Assembly (NCBI RefSeq): GCF_027594865.1
Contig: NZ_CP089391.1
Location: 3,006,501 to 3,070,500 of the forward strand
Direction of reading: 5' to 3'
Length of the DNA: 64,000 nucleotides
Origin: Bradyrhizobium xenonodulans
Lineage (GTDB): Bacteria > Pseudomonadota > Alphaproteobacteria > Rhizobiales > Xanthobacteraceae
In this document: positions 44,743 to 53,346 of the stretch, one piece after another
Position numbering within the stretch: the stretch's first letter is position 1
Layout of the letters: every line of letters starts with the position of its first letter
Notes under the pieces: model-generated
Seen by the model: only the letters and a program-made list of their open reading frames with translations
Told to the model about the DNA's origin: nothing
Database searches by the model: none
Program-made: the position numbers and the translations under genes

Positions 44743-45630
44743 ATGATGCCTGGCCCCAACTCCGTCAGCCATTCCCGGACATGGACGTTCTTCCAAGGCG
44801 AGTGGCACGAGGGCAATGTGCCGATCATGGGGCCGCGGACCCATGGGCTCTGGCTCGGTTCGACCATCTTCGACGGCGCGCGCGCCTTTGAAGGCGTTAC
44901 CCCTGACCTCGATCGTCATTGCGCCCGCGTCAATCAATCCGCGGTCTATTTCGGGCTCAAACCGGTCGTCGATCCCGGTACGTGGCTCGGACTTGCGCAT
45001 GAGGGTATCGCCCGTTTCCAGCCCGATGCCGAGCTCTACATCCGCCCGATGTACTGGCCGCAGAACGGCGTCGGCGGCGGCGTGCTCTTCGATCCGGAAA
45101 CGACCGACTGGTGCCTTTGCATCTACGAAGCACCGATCCCCAAGCCTGTTGGCAGCGCGATCACGCTGTCGCCGTTCCGCAGACCGACCGCCGAATCCGC
45201 GCCGGTCGGTGCCAAGGCCTCCTGTCTTTACCCGAACTGCTCCCGCGCGCTCATCGAGGCCGCCTCGCGCGGCTTCCAGAATTGCTTGATGCTGGACATG
45301 CTCGGTAACGTCGCGGAGTTCGGCAATTCCAACGTGTTCATGGCGAAGGATGGCGTCGTCTATACGCCGGCGCCAAATGGCACGTTCCTGAACGGAATTA
45401 CGCGGCAGCGCGTGATCGAACTTTTGCGCGGTGACGGCATCACCGTGCTGGAGACAACGCTGCGCTATTCCGATTTCGTCACTGCGGACGAGATCTTTTC
45501 GACCGGCAATTTCGCCAAGGTCGCGCCCGTAATCCGGATCGACGGACGGCAACTGTCGCCCGGGCGCTTTTATGCGCGTGCGCGAAGGCTGTATTGGGAT
45601 TTCGCGCACGAGACGAAGCTTGCGGCGTGA
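44743..45630 (+). CDS. class IV aminotransferase (branched-chain type)
   Basis: A 295-residue PLP-dependent fold-type IV aminotransferase. PLP lysine is about Lys158 in VGAKASCLYPNCSRAL, followed by LMLDMLGNVAEFGNSNVFM, the usual cofactor-binding segment, and GTFLNGITRQRVIELLRG. ATG 44743 has GGAG six bases upstream. Family members include branched-chain aminotransferase, D-amino acid aminotransferase and aminodeoxychorismate lyase. In this cluster it may supply or remove the amino group of the product precursor. It ends the rightward operon. Confidence 0.88.
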   Translation: MMPGPNSVSHSRTWTFFQGEWHEGNVPIMGPRTHGLWLGSTIFDGARAFEGVTPDLDRHCARVNQSAVYFGLKPVVDPGTWLGLAHEGIARFQPDAELYIRPMYWPQNGVGGGVLFDPETTDWCLCIYEAPIPKPVGSAITLSPFRRPTAESAPVGAKASCLYPNCSRALIEAASRGFQNCLMLDMLGNVAEFGNSNVFMAKDGVVYTPAPNGTFLNGITRQRVIELLRGDGITVLETTLRYSDFVTADEIFSTGNFAKVAPVIRIDGRQLSPGRFYARARRLYWDFAHETKLAA

Positions 45631-45978
45631 GAGGGAACGAATAGAACCAATATGTTAGATCGCACCGTTTTGCAAAAATATGCGTAAAATTTGCGAATTT
45701 ATGTCCGCGGCTTTATGCAGGAGACTCTTCTGCTTGGCGTCGCGGTCGAGCTTTCTCTAAATCTTCAGCGAAAAGAGCTCGCGAAGTGCGCGATCAACCC
45801 GAGCTTTGAGCCGCTCCTCGACCACCCAAGTCCTCCAACATTTTCTTGGGCGAGAGCAAGCCGGCCGCAGCCCCGACGCCGCTTGGGTTCAGCCAACGTT
45901 GTGGCGCACGAGTTCGGCTGCGCAAATAGTCAGAACTATAAGCAGAGCTTGCGAGCTGACGGCCCATGGCCACGTAAG
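45631..45978. other. gap at end of biosynthetic cluster
   Basis: About 350 bp with an AT-rich patch near 45655-45705 and no gene I can support. It marks the start of a decayed stretch extending to about 47.6 kb. Confidence 0.45.
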
Positions 45979-46380
45979 CTAGTGCTTTGTGTGCGTCCGT
46001 GCGTGAAACCGTTGGAAGGAGCGGAAAGGTCCCCGTGGATACAGGCGATGGATCAACCGCAAGGGATCGGGCAGTATCCCACCAACCGCGCCAAGCAGTA
46101 TTGCTGGGGTTGCCGGGGGAGCGGCATAAAGCAATAGCGCAATCGCAGGGCCAACTGATCCGTCGAAGGCAAGCAATCCCAAATCACGCACCCAGAGCCG
46201 ATCAGCGAAAAGTGCCGGTCGGTTCCGGCTGATTGAAATGGAGCGCAGCGGATAATCTGAATGCGGGATAGCATCGATGGCAAAATGACTCGCTATTCCG
46301 GCGACGAAGGCCAACGCAGGCTGATCGGGCATTAGGCTGGCTATGGCCCCGCCTACGATAGCGTGAGTGCTCAGGATCAT
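45979..46380 (-). CDS. small membrane protein, metal-dependent hydrolase-like, probably truncated
   Basis: A 133-residue protein with membrane-like segments. MILSTHAIVGGAIASL, VAGIASHFAIDAIPHSDYP and GAVGGILPDPLRL resemble membrane-bound metal-dependent hydrolase (YdjM/DUF457-like) proteins with conserved His and Asp residues. It ends soon after FHARTHTKH, where relatives usually continue for another membrane segment or more, so it may be truncated. ATG 46380 has GAAGG upstream. It lies in a stretch with other decayed genes. Confidence 0.5.
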   Translation of the reverse strand: MILSTHAIVGGAIASLMPDQPALAFVAGIASHFAIDAIPHSDYPLRSISISRNRPALFADRLWVRDLGLLAFDGSVGPAIALLLYAAPPATPAILLGAVGGILPDPLRLIHRLYPRGPFRSFQRFHARTHTKH

Positions 46381-46714
46381 CTGCACGGACCTTCGTGACG
46401 CTGGCCGCATGATATCTGGCCGGACATCTCAACGCCACGGATTACATATCAGCGCTGACGCTTTTAAGGGCGTGTTCCAGCGCGTACAGCCTCTTGCCGA
46501 GTTCGTTATCAATCTCGCGAATGTCATTGCCGTAATGCCGTCGGAACCCGGCTTCAGCTCCTGGCGTTCCTCAGAAGCCGAGGCTCTGTGCAAGAGGCAT
46601 CTCGGCGCCGATCGGCAAGATTGCTCCGTCCGAGGGGCTTGTGGTCGTCGCGATTGGTCGAGGGTGCGATCGGCGTAAGCAATTACCCATAGCCGGGGCG
46701 GCGTCATTTAGCGC
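46381..46714. other. decayed or non-coding gap
   Basis: No intact gene. Frames present are short and unrecognised. It borders the HlyD remnant that follows. Confidence 0.4.
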
Positions 46715-47080
46715 GGTGACAAGATCCTCGACATCGTTCCTGATGAGGATTGATTGACCCCATTGAGGCGCAGGTCGGCGTCGAGGACATCAGCGACGTG
46801 CATCCGGACACGCGCGCGGAGGTTCACCTCACCGCCTACAAGCAGCCCATCATACCGATCATTCATGGTGACGTGATCCAGGTTTCGGCTGGCCGCTTGA
46901 CGGATCCGAAGTCTAGCGCACCACATTACACCGCCTTTGTGCGGATTGATCGGGATGAGCTCGCCGCCATGCCGAATGTTCGGCTCTGTCCGGGCATGCC
47001 GGCGACGATCCCGACTGTGCAGCGGACGGCATTTGAGTATAACGTTGGGCCATTGGTGATCATTCAATCAGTCATTCCGA
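46715..47080 (+). pseudogene. C-terminal remnant of an HlyD-type adaptor
   Basis: The reading GDKILDIVPDED from 46715, a frameshift, then IEAQVGVEDISDVHPDTRAE from about 46760 and VIQVSAGRLTDPKSSAPHY match the C-terminal beta domain of type I secretion membrane fusion proteins. The upstream two-thirds of the gene is missing and the end drifts away from the family after EYNVGPL. It is not the same copy as the intact adaptor at 29914. Confidence 0.75.
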
Positions 47081-47704
47081 TAGAAGTAGGAGCCGCGTTC
47101 ATCGCTGCGACGCTTCCGACTGCGCGCAATCACCGGCTCCAGATCATCTTACGTCTGCTTTTGTGCCTGGCGCTAATGTGCGGCAACGCAGACGCACGAC
47201 TGGATGCACTACGCGGCATTCGCGAAAGATGAGGCCGTTGAACTCTTGCGGCGATTGCAGCAGTCCGTCGAAGAGGCAATATGGCTTCAGCGCGCGTCTT
47301 TCAGGCTTTGTGGAGTTTGGATTCGACAGAACGAGCGGCCGTTCGGGCATCCAGCTGACCTTCCATCAGGTTTGGCTGATCGCTCGCGATGGCATCTTCT
47401 TCCCGCTCAAGGCTGTTGGCCCGCGCGGCCTGGTAAGCGCGGAGACCTGCCGCCGTGCGCCGGAATCGCCGTGTGTCGTTCGTCCGTATTTCTACGGAGC
47501 GAGGCACTTCGATAACGATTCCGGATTACCTCCGGTAATCCGAAATGCTCTGCAATAGTAGGGTTAACAAACGATTACCTGATGACAAGTTTGTTGCGAT
47601 TGATTTAAGGTGTCGGTAGTTGGCGCAAATTTCTGCCGACGGACGGCAGATTTGAATGCCCAACATTGTCAGTGAATTAATCTTAGTAAGAGGGATTTTG
47701 TACA
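47081..47704. other. gap upstream of pilin genes
   Basis: About 620 bp. The left part is probably decayed coding DNA. The right part contains the inverted repeat at 47522 and should hold the promoter of the pilus operon; I could not assign a clear -35/-10. Confidence 0.45.
47522..47542. promoter_or_regulatory. perfect inverted repeat containing GGTAATCCG
   Basis: CGGATTACC TCC GGTAATCCG is a perfect 9-bp palindrome with a 3-base centre, about 160 bp before the first pilin gene. Each arm matches most of the GGGTAATCC box of the polysaccharide region. No T-run follows, so an operator is more likely than a terminator. Confidence 0.4.
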
Positions 47705-47914
47705 ATGCTGCAGTACTACATCAAGACGACCGAAGCCTTGAAGCAGCTGCGCACGGACTCGAACGGCGTTGTGTCGTTCGAATACGTGATCGTCGCCGCT
47801 TGCATCGTTGCCGCAGTTACCGCTGCGTTCGGCACGACCACCGGCACCGGCATCGGTGCGGCTCTGACCACCGCAATCGGCAAAGTCACGACCGCGGTCA
47901 CCGCAGCCGCCTAA
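47705..47914 (+). CDS. Flp/Fap-type major pilin (copy 1)
   Basis: A 69-residue type IVb pilin precursor. The short basic leader ends at a Gly, with the processing site DSNG/VVSFEYVIVAACIVAAV; Glu at mature position +5 and the following hydrophobic helix are family hallmarks. Small, Thr/Ala/Gly-rich C-terminus. It would be cleaved by the prepilin peptidase CpaA and assembled by the Tad machinery. It is almost identical to the second copy 335 bp downstream. A hairpin follows at 47963. Confidence 0.92.
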   Translation: MLQYYIKTTEALKQLRTDSNGVVSFEYVIVAACIVAAVTAAFGTTTGTGIGAALTTAIGKVTTAVTAAA

Positions 47915-47962
47915 TTGAGCGCATGTAGCCGAGAGGCGCTCTTGGCTCGTTTGCAACCTATG

Positions 47963-47986
47963 CCGTTGGCGGCTTTCTGCCAACGG
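47963..47986 (+). terminator. hairpin after first pilin gene
   Basis: CCGTTGGC / GCCAACGG with an 8-base loop, about 50 bp after the stop. No T-run. It may be an attenuator or an mRNA stabiliser. Confidence 0.5.
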
Positions 47987-48039
47987 TGCCTGCCCCACAA
48001 TTATTCCCATCATTCGTTATCAAAGCAGGGATTACCCCT

Positions 48040-48249
48040 ATGCTGAAGTATTACGTTAAAACGAAAGCAGCCTTGACACTTTTGCGCACGGACAAGGACG
48101 GCGTTGTGTCGTTCGAGTACGTGATCGTCGCCGCTTGCATCGTCGCCGCCGTTACCGCTGCGTTCGGCACGACCACTGGCACGGGCATCGGAGCGGCTCT
48201 CACCACCGCGATCGGCTCGCTTACCACAGCTGTCACTGCTGCCGCTTGA
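48040..48249 (+). CDS. Flp/Fap-type major pilin (copy 2)
   Basis: A 69-residue paralogue of the first pilin, identical through the core VVSFEYVIVAACIVAAVTAA and differing mainly in the leader (MLKYYVKTKAALTLL) and a few C-terminal residues. The processing site is KDG/VVSFE. ATG 48040 gives the same length as copy 1; an in-frame start at 47986 is unlikely. GGGATTACCCC directly precedes the start, which is a resemblance to the box and may be chance. Confidence 0.92.
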   Translation: MLKYYVKTKAALTLLRTDKDGVVSFEYVIVAACIVAAVTAAFGTTTGTGIGAALTTAIGSLTTAVTAAA

Positions 48250-48268
48250 GGCAGAGACCGTCCGACTT

Positions 48269-48292
48269 CGGGGGCGTTGCGACGCGCCCCCG
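48269..48292 (+). terminator. hairpin between second pilin and cpaA
   Basis: CGGGGGCG / CGCCCCCG with an 8-base loop, 20 bp after the pilin stop. A GC-rich stem without T-run, consistent with partial termination so that pilin mRNA exceeds that of the assembly genes. Confidence 0.6.
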
Positions 48293-48314
48293 TCTCGTCT
48301 GAGGCAGATATTTC

Positions 48315-48821
48315 ATGAGCTGGATTGCGTCCACGACCTCGTGTCTGGAAATCGCATTGTTGTTGTATGTCGCAACGATCGATATCGCGACACGGTTGAT
48401 CCGAAACGAAATTTGTCTGGCGCTGGCATTCCTCGGGATCGTTGGTCAATTGGCCAACCCGATGCAGATTGGCCAGTCGCTGATCGTTGCAGCAATCCTG
48501 TTTCTGGTGCTCTTCGTGATATACCAGCGCGGAATGATCGGCGGCGGCGATGTCAAGTTGCTGGTTGTCCTGGCGATCGGTCTGCCGCTGACCGGCGTGA
48601 TTGAGCTGTTGACAGCAACTGCATTGACCGGTGGCGTTCTGGCCGCGGTGCATCTGATGATGCGCCACCTGCCACATCCGAAGCTGGCGCCCGCCGGATC
48701 GTCGCTGGTGCGAAGGATTTACGCGATAGAGCGCTGGCGTCATTTGCGACATGCGCCGCTGCCTTACGGGGTCGCGATTGCCAGCGGCGGTATCTGGGCC
48801 ATTTCGAGCAAGGGATTTTGA
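48315..48821 (+). CDS. cpaA: prepilin peptidase CpaA/TadV
   Basis: A 168-residue membrane aspartic protease with about five hydrophobic segments. Catalytic aspartates are in YVATIDIATRLIRN and the GGGDVKLL motif of the type IV prepilin peptidase family. The short form lacks the N-methylation domain of PilD. It processes the Flp pilins and the TadE-like minor pilins. It sits directly after the pilin genes, the usual tad order. Confidence 0.93.
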   Translation: MSWIASTTSCLEIALLLYVATIDIATRLIRNEICLALAFLGIVGQLANPMQIGQSLIVAAILFLVLFVIYQRGMIGGGDVKLLVVLAIGLPLTGVIELLTATALTGGVLAAVHLMMRHLPHPKLAPAGSSLVRRIYAIERWRHLRHAPLPYGVAIASGGIWAISSKGF

Positions 48822-48822
48822 C

Positions 48823-49785
48823 ATGTCGTCTGCATTGCGCGTCTCGATTATCATGGTGCTGTTGCTTGCGGCTACGGCGCTTGGGCTCATTGCCTACAGT
48901 GTGAACCAATCGAAAGATCCGGTTGTTGCGGAGATCGTGGCAAAGCAGCCAGCCGGGCCCGCGACGGTTGGTTACTTTGTTACGACACATGCGCTTTCGA
49001 AAGGAACGCTGGCGCGCGACGAGGATTTCACCGTGCGCCAGGCTGCGCCAGATCGTATTCCGGCAGGGGCGATCCTCGAAACGCCCGACACCAAGGCCGG
49101 ACTTCCCGGTTCTCTGGTTCGCAAATTCGTCGACGCCGGCAGCGCCATTACATTGCAGGACATCCTGCGCCCGCGGGATCGCGGCTTCCTCGCCAGCGTT
49201 CTGGCGCCGGACAGCCGTGCGATCAGCATCAAGGTCGACGAGGAGACTGGCGTCTCCGGGCTGATCAGGCCGGGCGACAATGTCGACGTGGTGTTGACCC
49301 AGGTGTTCGAGAAGGCTGATCCGGCGCGTCGGGCCGTCAGCGAAACCGTCCTCTCCAATGTGCGCGTCATCGCGATCGACCAGGAGATTGCGCAAGGCGG
49401 GCGACCCGTCAGCAATGCCGTCGCAGGCAAGACGGCGCAAACTGTATCGTTGGAGCTTACGCCGGAGCAGGTCAAGAAGGTCTCCGTGGCAAAGCAGCTT
49501 GGAACGCTCTCCCTCGTTGTCCGGGCTGCGGCCGAGCAGTGGGACAAGGCCGACACGGGCGCGACATCCAGTTGCGATGTGTCGCCAGAGCTAGCGCGCC
49601 AGAGTGCAGTTGCCGGCCAGAGCACGACAGTGGTGATCTATAACGGCCGCGAACTCAAGCAATACTCGGTCAGGAAGCAGGACATGGACGACGATGCTCT
49701 CGTCGCCTGCGAGGGGGCGACGGAGGCTGCCCGCCTGACGGCTGCTGCGTTGGGTGATGCTGGCAAGGTGCCGGAGAAACGTTGA
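48823..49785 (+). CDS. cpaB: Flp pilus assembly protein CpaB/RcpC
   Basis: A 320-residue protein with one N-terminal membrane helix (VSIIMVLLLAATALGLIAYSV), an SAF-like domain beginning TTHALSKGTLARDEDF, and a RcpC-type region with SIKVDEETGVSGLIRPGDNVDVVLTQ. It is placed in the periplasm and helps secretin assembly. ATG 48823 overlaps nothing and follows cpaA by one base. TGATG couples it to cpaE. Confidence 0.92.
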   Translation: MSSALRVSIIMVLLLAATALGLIAYSVNQSKDPVVAEIVAKQPAGPATVGYFVTTHALSKGTLARDEDFTVRQAAPDRIPAGAILETPDTKAGLPGSLVRKFVDAGSAITLQDILRPRDRGFLASVLAPDSRAISIKVDEETGVSGLIRPGDNVDVVLTQVFEKADPARRAVSETVLSNVRVIAIDQEIAQGGRPVSNAVAGKTAQTVSLELTPEQVKKVSVAKQLGTLSLVVRAAAEQWDKADTGATSSCDVSPELARQSAVAGQSTTVVIYNGRELKQYSVRKQDMDDDALVACEGATEAARLTAAALGDAGKVPEKR

Positions 49786-50987
49786 TGAGTGTGAACATGG
49801 CAGTGGTGGAATCACCCGTAGCGACGACGTCGGCTCTCACGCGTAACCGTATCGTCTGCTTCGTGAACGACGAGTCGAGCGCTGCGGCGCTGCGCAAGGG
49901 GCTCGATGGCAGCAATCTGGCGATCCGGCGGGGCTCCATCCGTCATGCGACACGCATGCTGGAGACCGACACCGATCTGTTCGCGCTGGTGACCGACATC
50001 AGTGGGATCGATGATCCCTTCACGGAACTGGAAAGGTTGGCCAGCGTCTGTCCGCCCGATGTGCGGGTGTGCCTGATCGGTGACAACAGGGAGATCACGT
50101 TCTACCGCGAACTGATGGAGACCGGCGTTACCGAGTATCTTCCAACGCCGATCACCCGGGATATGGTGCTGGACCAGCTCCGCCCGAAGCTGCTTGGCGA
50201 CGTCGCGCCCGCTCATAATGACCGGGGTGGACATGTGGTGTCGATCTGCGGTGCGCAAGGCGGCGCGGGAGCGACCAGCATTGCGATCAACCTCGCGCTG
50301 CAACTGGCTGAGACCACCAAGGCGAAGGTCGCACTGCTCGACCTTCATCTGCAGGGCGGCGAGACTGCGGTAATGCTCGGTGTTCGCCCCGGACCCGGCC
50401 TCCGCATTGCCCTCGAAAACCCGATGCGGGCCGACACGCTGTTTCTGGAGCGGGCGGCTATCGAGGTCAACGATCGGGTTTGCCTGATCTCCGGCGAAGA
50501 AGACCTCGATGCCAAACTCGACATCACTGAGGCGGGCGTTCGGCACGTGCTGGGATTGCTCCGCCAGCGGTTCAACTACGTCGTTGTCGATGTACCGGTG
50601 CCGTTCCCCGCATCCATCTATCCGGTCATCAAGATGTCCCGTCATGTATTGGTGCTGCTGGAAGCCGAAGTGACAGGGCTGCGCAATGCCCATGCGCTGC
50701 GCAACGCCGTCACCAACATCGCCGGCAAGGATCGGGTCTTTACCCTGCTCAATCGTGCCGATCGTGCCGGCGGTCTGCCCAGGGGAACAATCGTCAAGGC
50801 GCTCGGCGCAGAACCGGACATGGTGATCCCGGATCTCGGCAAGGGAATGACGCAGGCGGTAAACCTCGGCATTCCGGCTCTCAAGCATGTATCCGCGCTG
50901 CGGCGTCACCTCGCTCCGATTGTACGGGAGATCACCGGCGTCGGCTCCGAGCGAAAGGGACGGTGGAGGAGATGGCTCGGGCTATGA
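49785..50987 (+). CDS. cpaE: CpaE/TadZ-like pilus localisation ATPase
   Basis: A 400-residue protein with an N-terminal receiver-like domain (IVCFVNDESSAAALRKGL, FYRELMETGVTEYLPTPI) and a C-terminal ParA/MinD-like domain. The deviant Walker A is ICGAQGGAGATSIAINLA, lacking the classical Lys pair, and VALLDLHLQGGETAVMLG follows. Such proteins place the pilus machine at the cell pole. The start ATG 49785 overlaps the cpaB stop. Confidence 0.9.
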   Translation: MSVNMAVVESPVATTSALTRNRIVCFVNDESSAAALRKGLDGSNLAIRRGSIRHATRMLETDTDLFALVTDISGIDDPFTELERLASVCPPDVRVCLIGDNREITFYRELMETGVTEYLPTPITRDMVLDQLRPKLLGDVAPAHNDRGGHVVSICGAQGGAGATSIAINLALQLAETTKAKVALLDLHLQGGETAVMLGVRPGPGLRIALENPMRADTLFLERAAIEVNDRVCLISGEEDLDAKLDITEAGVRHVLGLLRQRFNYVVVDVPVPFPASIYPVIKMSRHVLVLLEAEVTGLRNAHALRNAVTNIAGKDRVFTLLNRADRAGGLPRGTIVKALGAEPDMVIPDLGKGMTQAVNLGIPALKHVSALRRHLAPIVREITGVGSERKGRWRRWLGL

Positions 50988-52420
50988 AAAAATTCGGCAG
51001 GCGCGATGACGACGCGCCACTGCGTTTGCCTACACTGATGGCGGGTCCGTCCACGGTGGCGCCCAGCTTGCCGCCAGCTACGCCGCCAACTGAGCCCAGT
51101 CTGGCGTCATCGGCGCCAAGCCCGTCCGCGTCCACGCCGAAGCGCGAGGAACCAGCGTCGCATCATCCGGTAATGTCGGCGTCGTTGCGCGAACGGGTCA
51201 TCGAGCAGATCGAGCCATCCGTCGCCGCAACCGTCTCGCGCGATGTTCTTCGTCGGCAGATCGAGGAAATCATCCACGGCATTGCCAACCAGGACCGGCT
51301 GGAGTTGTCCGGTCGTGAGCAGCTTCTGTTGGCGGAAGAAATTGCGGACGATATGACCGGTTACGGTCCGCTCCGTTCGCTTTTGCTGGACGAGACGATC
51401 AACGACATCATGATCAACGGGCCGAGCAACGTCTACGTCGAGCGGAGCGGCAAGCTGGAGCGTGTCGCCGTGCGATTCCGCGACAACGATCACATTGCCG
51501 CGGTCGCGCAGAAGATTGCTGCGCAGGTCGGTCGGCGCGTGGATGAATCCAGTCCGATGGTGGATTGTCGCCTGCCGGACGGCAGCCGCGTCAACATCAT
51601 CCTTCCGCCGCTGGCTATCCATAGCCCTTGCGTCTCAATCCGAAAATTTCCGAGCCGGCGTCTAAATATTGCTGGAATGATCGAAAACGGCTCGATGACC
51701 GCCGCTCTCGGACAGCTGTTGGAGATTGCCTCCCGCTGCCGCCTCAATGTTCTGGTCTCCGGCGGCACGGGGTCGGGCAAGACAACGCTCCTTAACGCTC
51801 TCAGCCAGTTCATCGACCACAGCGAACGTATCGTCACGATCGAGGATGCGGCGGAGCTCCAGCTTCAGCAGCCGCATGTAATCAGCCTGGAGACGCGGCC
51901 ACCCAGCCTCGAAGGTACAGGACAGGTAACGCAACGCGATCTGCTGTGGAATGCCCTGCGCATGCGCCCGGATCGCATCGTCGTGGGTGAGGTGCGAGGC
52001 GCCGAAGCATTCGACATGCTGCAGGCAATGAACACCGGCCATGATGGATCGATCTCGACGGTACATGCCAATAGTGCGCGCGATGCTCTGACGCGCGTCG
52101 AAAACATGGTGCAGATGGGCCAGGTTAACCTGCCGTCGCGCGCAATCCGCGCGCAGATCGTCGCCGCCCTGGATCTGATTGTGCAGATCGAGCGCATGCG
52201 GGACGGTCAGCGACGGATCATTCAGATTACTGAGGTGATAGGCCTGGAAGGCGAGGTGATCACCACCAACGACGTCGCGCTGTTCGAGTATAAGGAGGAG
52301 GATGTGCACGGGCGTATATCGGGCACATACCGGTCCACCCAGGCAGTCCCGAAATTCAAGAGCCGTCTCGTTTATTACGGGCTTGAGCGGGCCTGGGCCG
52401 ACGCGATGAGGCAGATCTGA
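50984..52420 (+). CDS. cpaF: pilus assembly ATPase CpaF/TadA
   Basis: A 478-residue type II/IV secretion ATPase. Walker A is LVSGGTGSGKTTLLNALS, the Asp box and His box region includes IVTIEDAAELQLQQPH, and Walker B lies in RPDRIVVGEVRGAEAFDMLQ. A Pro/Ser-rich N-terminal tail (about residues 15-60) precedes the conserved part. ATG 50984 overlaps the cpaE stop (ATGA); upstream in-frame starts at 50963 and 50972 are possible. It powers pilin extraction and polymerisation. Confidence 0.94.
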   Translation: MKKFGRRDDDAPLRLPTLMAGPSTVAPSLPPATPPTEPSLASSAPSPSASTPKREEPASHHPVMSASLRERVIEQIEPSVAATVSRDVLRRQIEEIIHGIANQDRLELSGREQLLLAEEIADDMTGYGPLRSLLLDETINDIMINGPSNVYVERSGKLERVAVRFRDNDHIAAVAQKIAAQVGRRVDESSPMVDCRLPDGSRVNIILPPLAIHSPCVSIRKFPSRRLNIAGMIENGSMTAALGQLLEIASRCRLNVLVSGGTGSGKTTLLNALSQFIDHSERIVTIEDAAELQLQQPHVISLETRPPSLEGTGQVTQRDLLWNALRMRPDRIVVGEVRGAEAFDMLQAMNTGHDGSISTVHANSARDALTRVENMVQMGQVNLPSRAIRAQIVAALDLIVQIERMRDGQRRIIQITEVIGLEGEVITTNDVALFEYKEEDVHGRISGTYRSTQAVPKFKSRLVYYGLERAWADAMRQI

Positions 52421-53346
52421 TGTCGACGCCCTTGATCATCGTTCTGGTGCTCCTGCTGTGCGCGGCGGCCAATACCCTTCGGCTCGACGCGCGACAGAGG
52501 AGGATGAATCGCCAACTCGAGGTTGCTCTACCGATCTCTGAAGCGGCAACCTTGGTGTCTATCCGTCGCGCGGCTAAAGCTTCGCGTTGGGATATGCTCT
52601 ATCGCATCGCCAATTACCGCCCCGAGATCGTCTACTCCTGGCATCCGGCCTATGTGTTGCTCGCCGGCGTCATGGCCGCGGGTCCCGTCGTTTACGCCAA
52701 TCGCTTGCTGGGATTATCCACGCCCATCGTGTCGATCGCTGCTGCTGTGGTCGCCATCCTGGTGGTACGAGGCCTGTTCGGATGGCAGCGAAATCGCTTC
52801 ATCAATCAGCTTTTCCGCCAGCTTCCTGACGCAATTCAGCTGGTGACCAGTACCGTTCGGTCGGGGTTGCCCGTCAACGAAGCGTTTCGCACGATCGCGC
52901 GCGAGTTGCCACAACCAACGTCCGGCCAGTTCGCGATCGTCTGCAGCGAGTTGAGTATGGGGAGGCCCCCGGAAGAAGCTGTCGAAGGAATTTATCGGCG
53001 AACGCTGGTTCCTGAATATGCCATGTTTGCGGTGACGCTCGCGGTCCAGTTGAAAGCGGGCGGCAGCCTGGCAGAAACCCTGCAGATACTTGCCGACACT
53101 GTAAGCCAACGGGTTGCATTGGCTGCACGCGCGAAGGCCATGGCCGGAGAAGTCATCTTCTCTTCGCGTGCGCTTTCGCTATCGCCGTTCGTCGTGGGCG
53201 GGTTGCTCTACGTCATTAATCCACAATCCGTTGACCTGCTGTTTTATGACCCGACTGGAAACATGCTGCTGGCCTACGCGGCCGCGTCCGTAACTATCGG
53301 ACACTTCGTGATACGTTGGATGATCAAAAGGGAGACGGCACTATGA
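52420..53346 (+). CDS. tadB: Flp pilus platform protein TadB
   Basis: A 308-residue inner-membrane protein of the type II secretion F-domain family: helices at both ends, and a central LPDAIQLVTSTVRSGLPVNEA with SELSMGRPPEEAVEG, the family's cytoplasmic helical part. The start overlaps the cpaF stop (TGATG). It forms the assembly platform with TadC. Confidence 0.92.
   Translation: MSTPLIIVLVLLLCAAANTLRLDARQRRMNRQLEVALPISEAATLVSIRRAAKASRWDMLYRIANYRPEIVYSWHPAYVLLAGVMAAGPVVYANRLLGLSTPIVSIAAAVVAILVVRGLFGWQRNRFINQLFRQLPDAIQLVTSTVRSGLPVNEAFRTIARELPQPTSGQFAIVCSELSMGRPPEEAVEGIYRRTLVPEYAMFAVTLAVQLKAGGSLAETLQILADTVSQRVALAARAKAMAGEVIFSSRALSLSPFVVGGLLYVINPQSVDLLFYDPTGNMLLAYAAASVTIGHFVIRWMIKRETAL

Noticed and set aside
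49812..50909. Minus-strand open frame of 365 residues
   Set aside because: Antisense to cpaE, which is supported by motifs and operon overlap.
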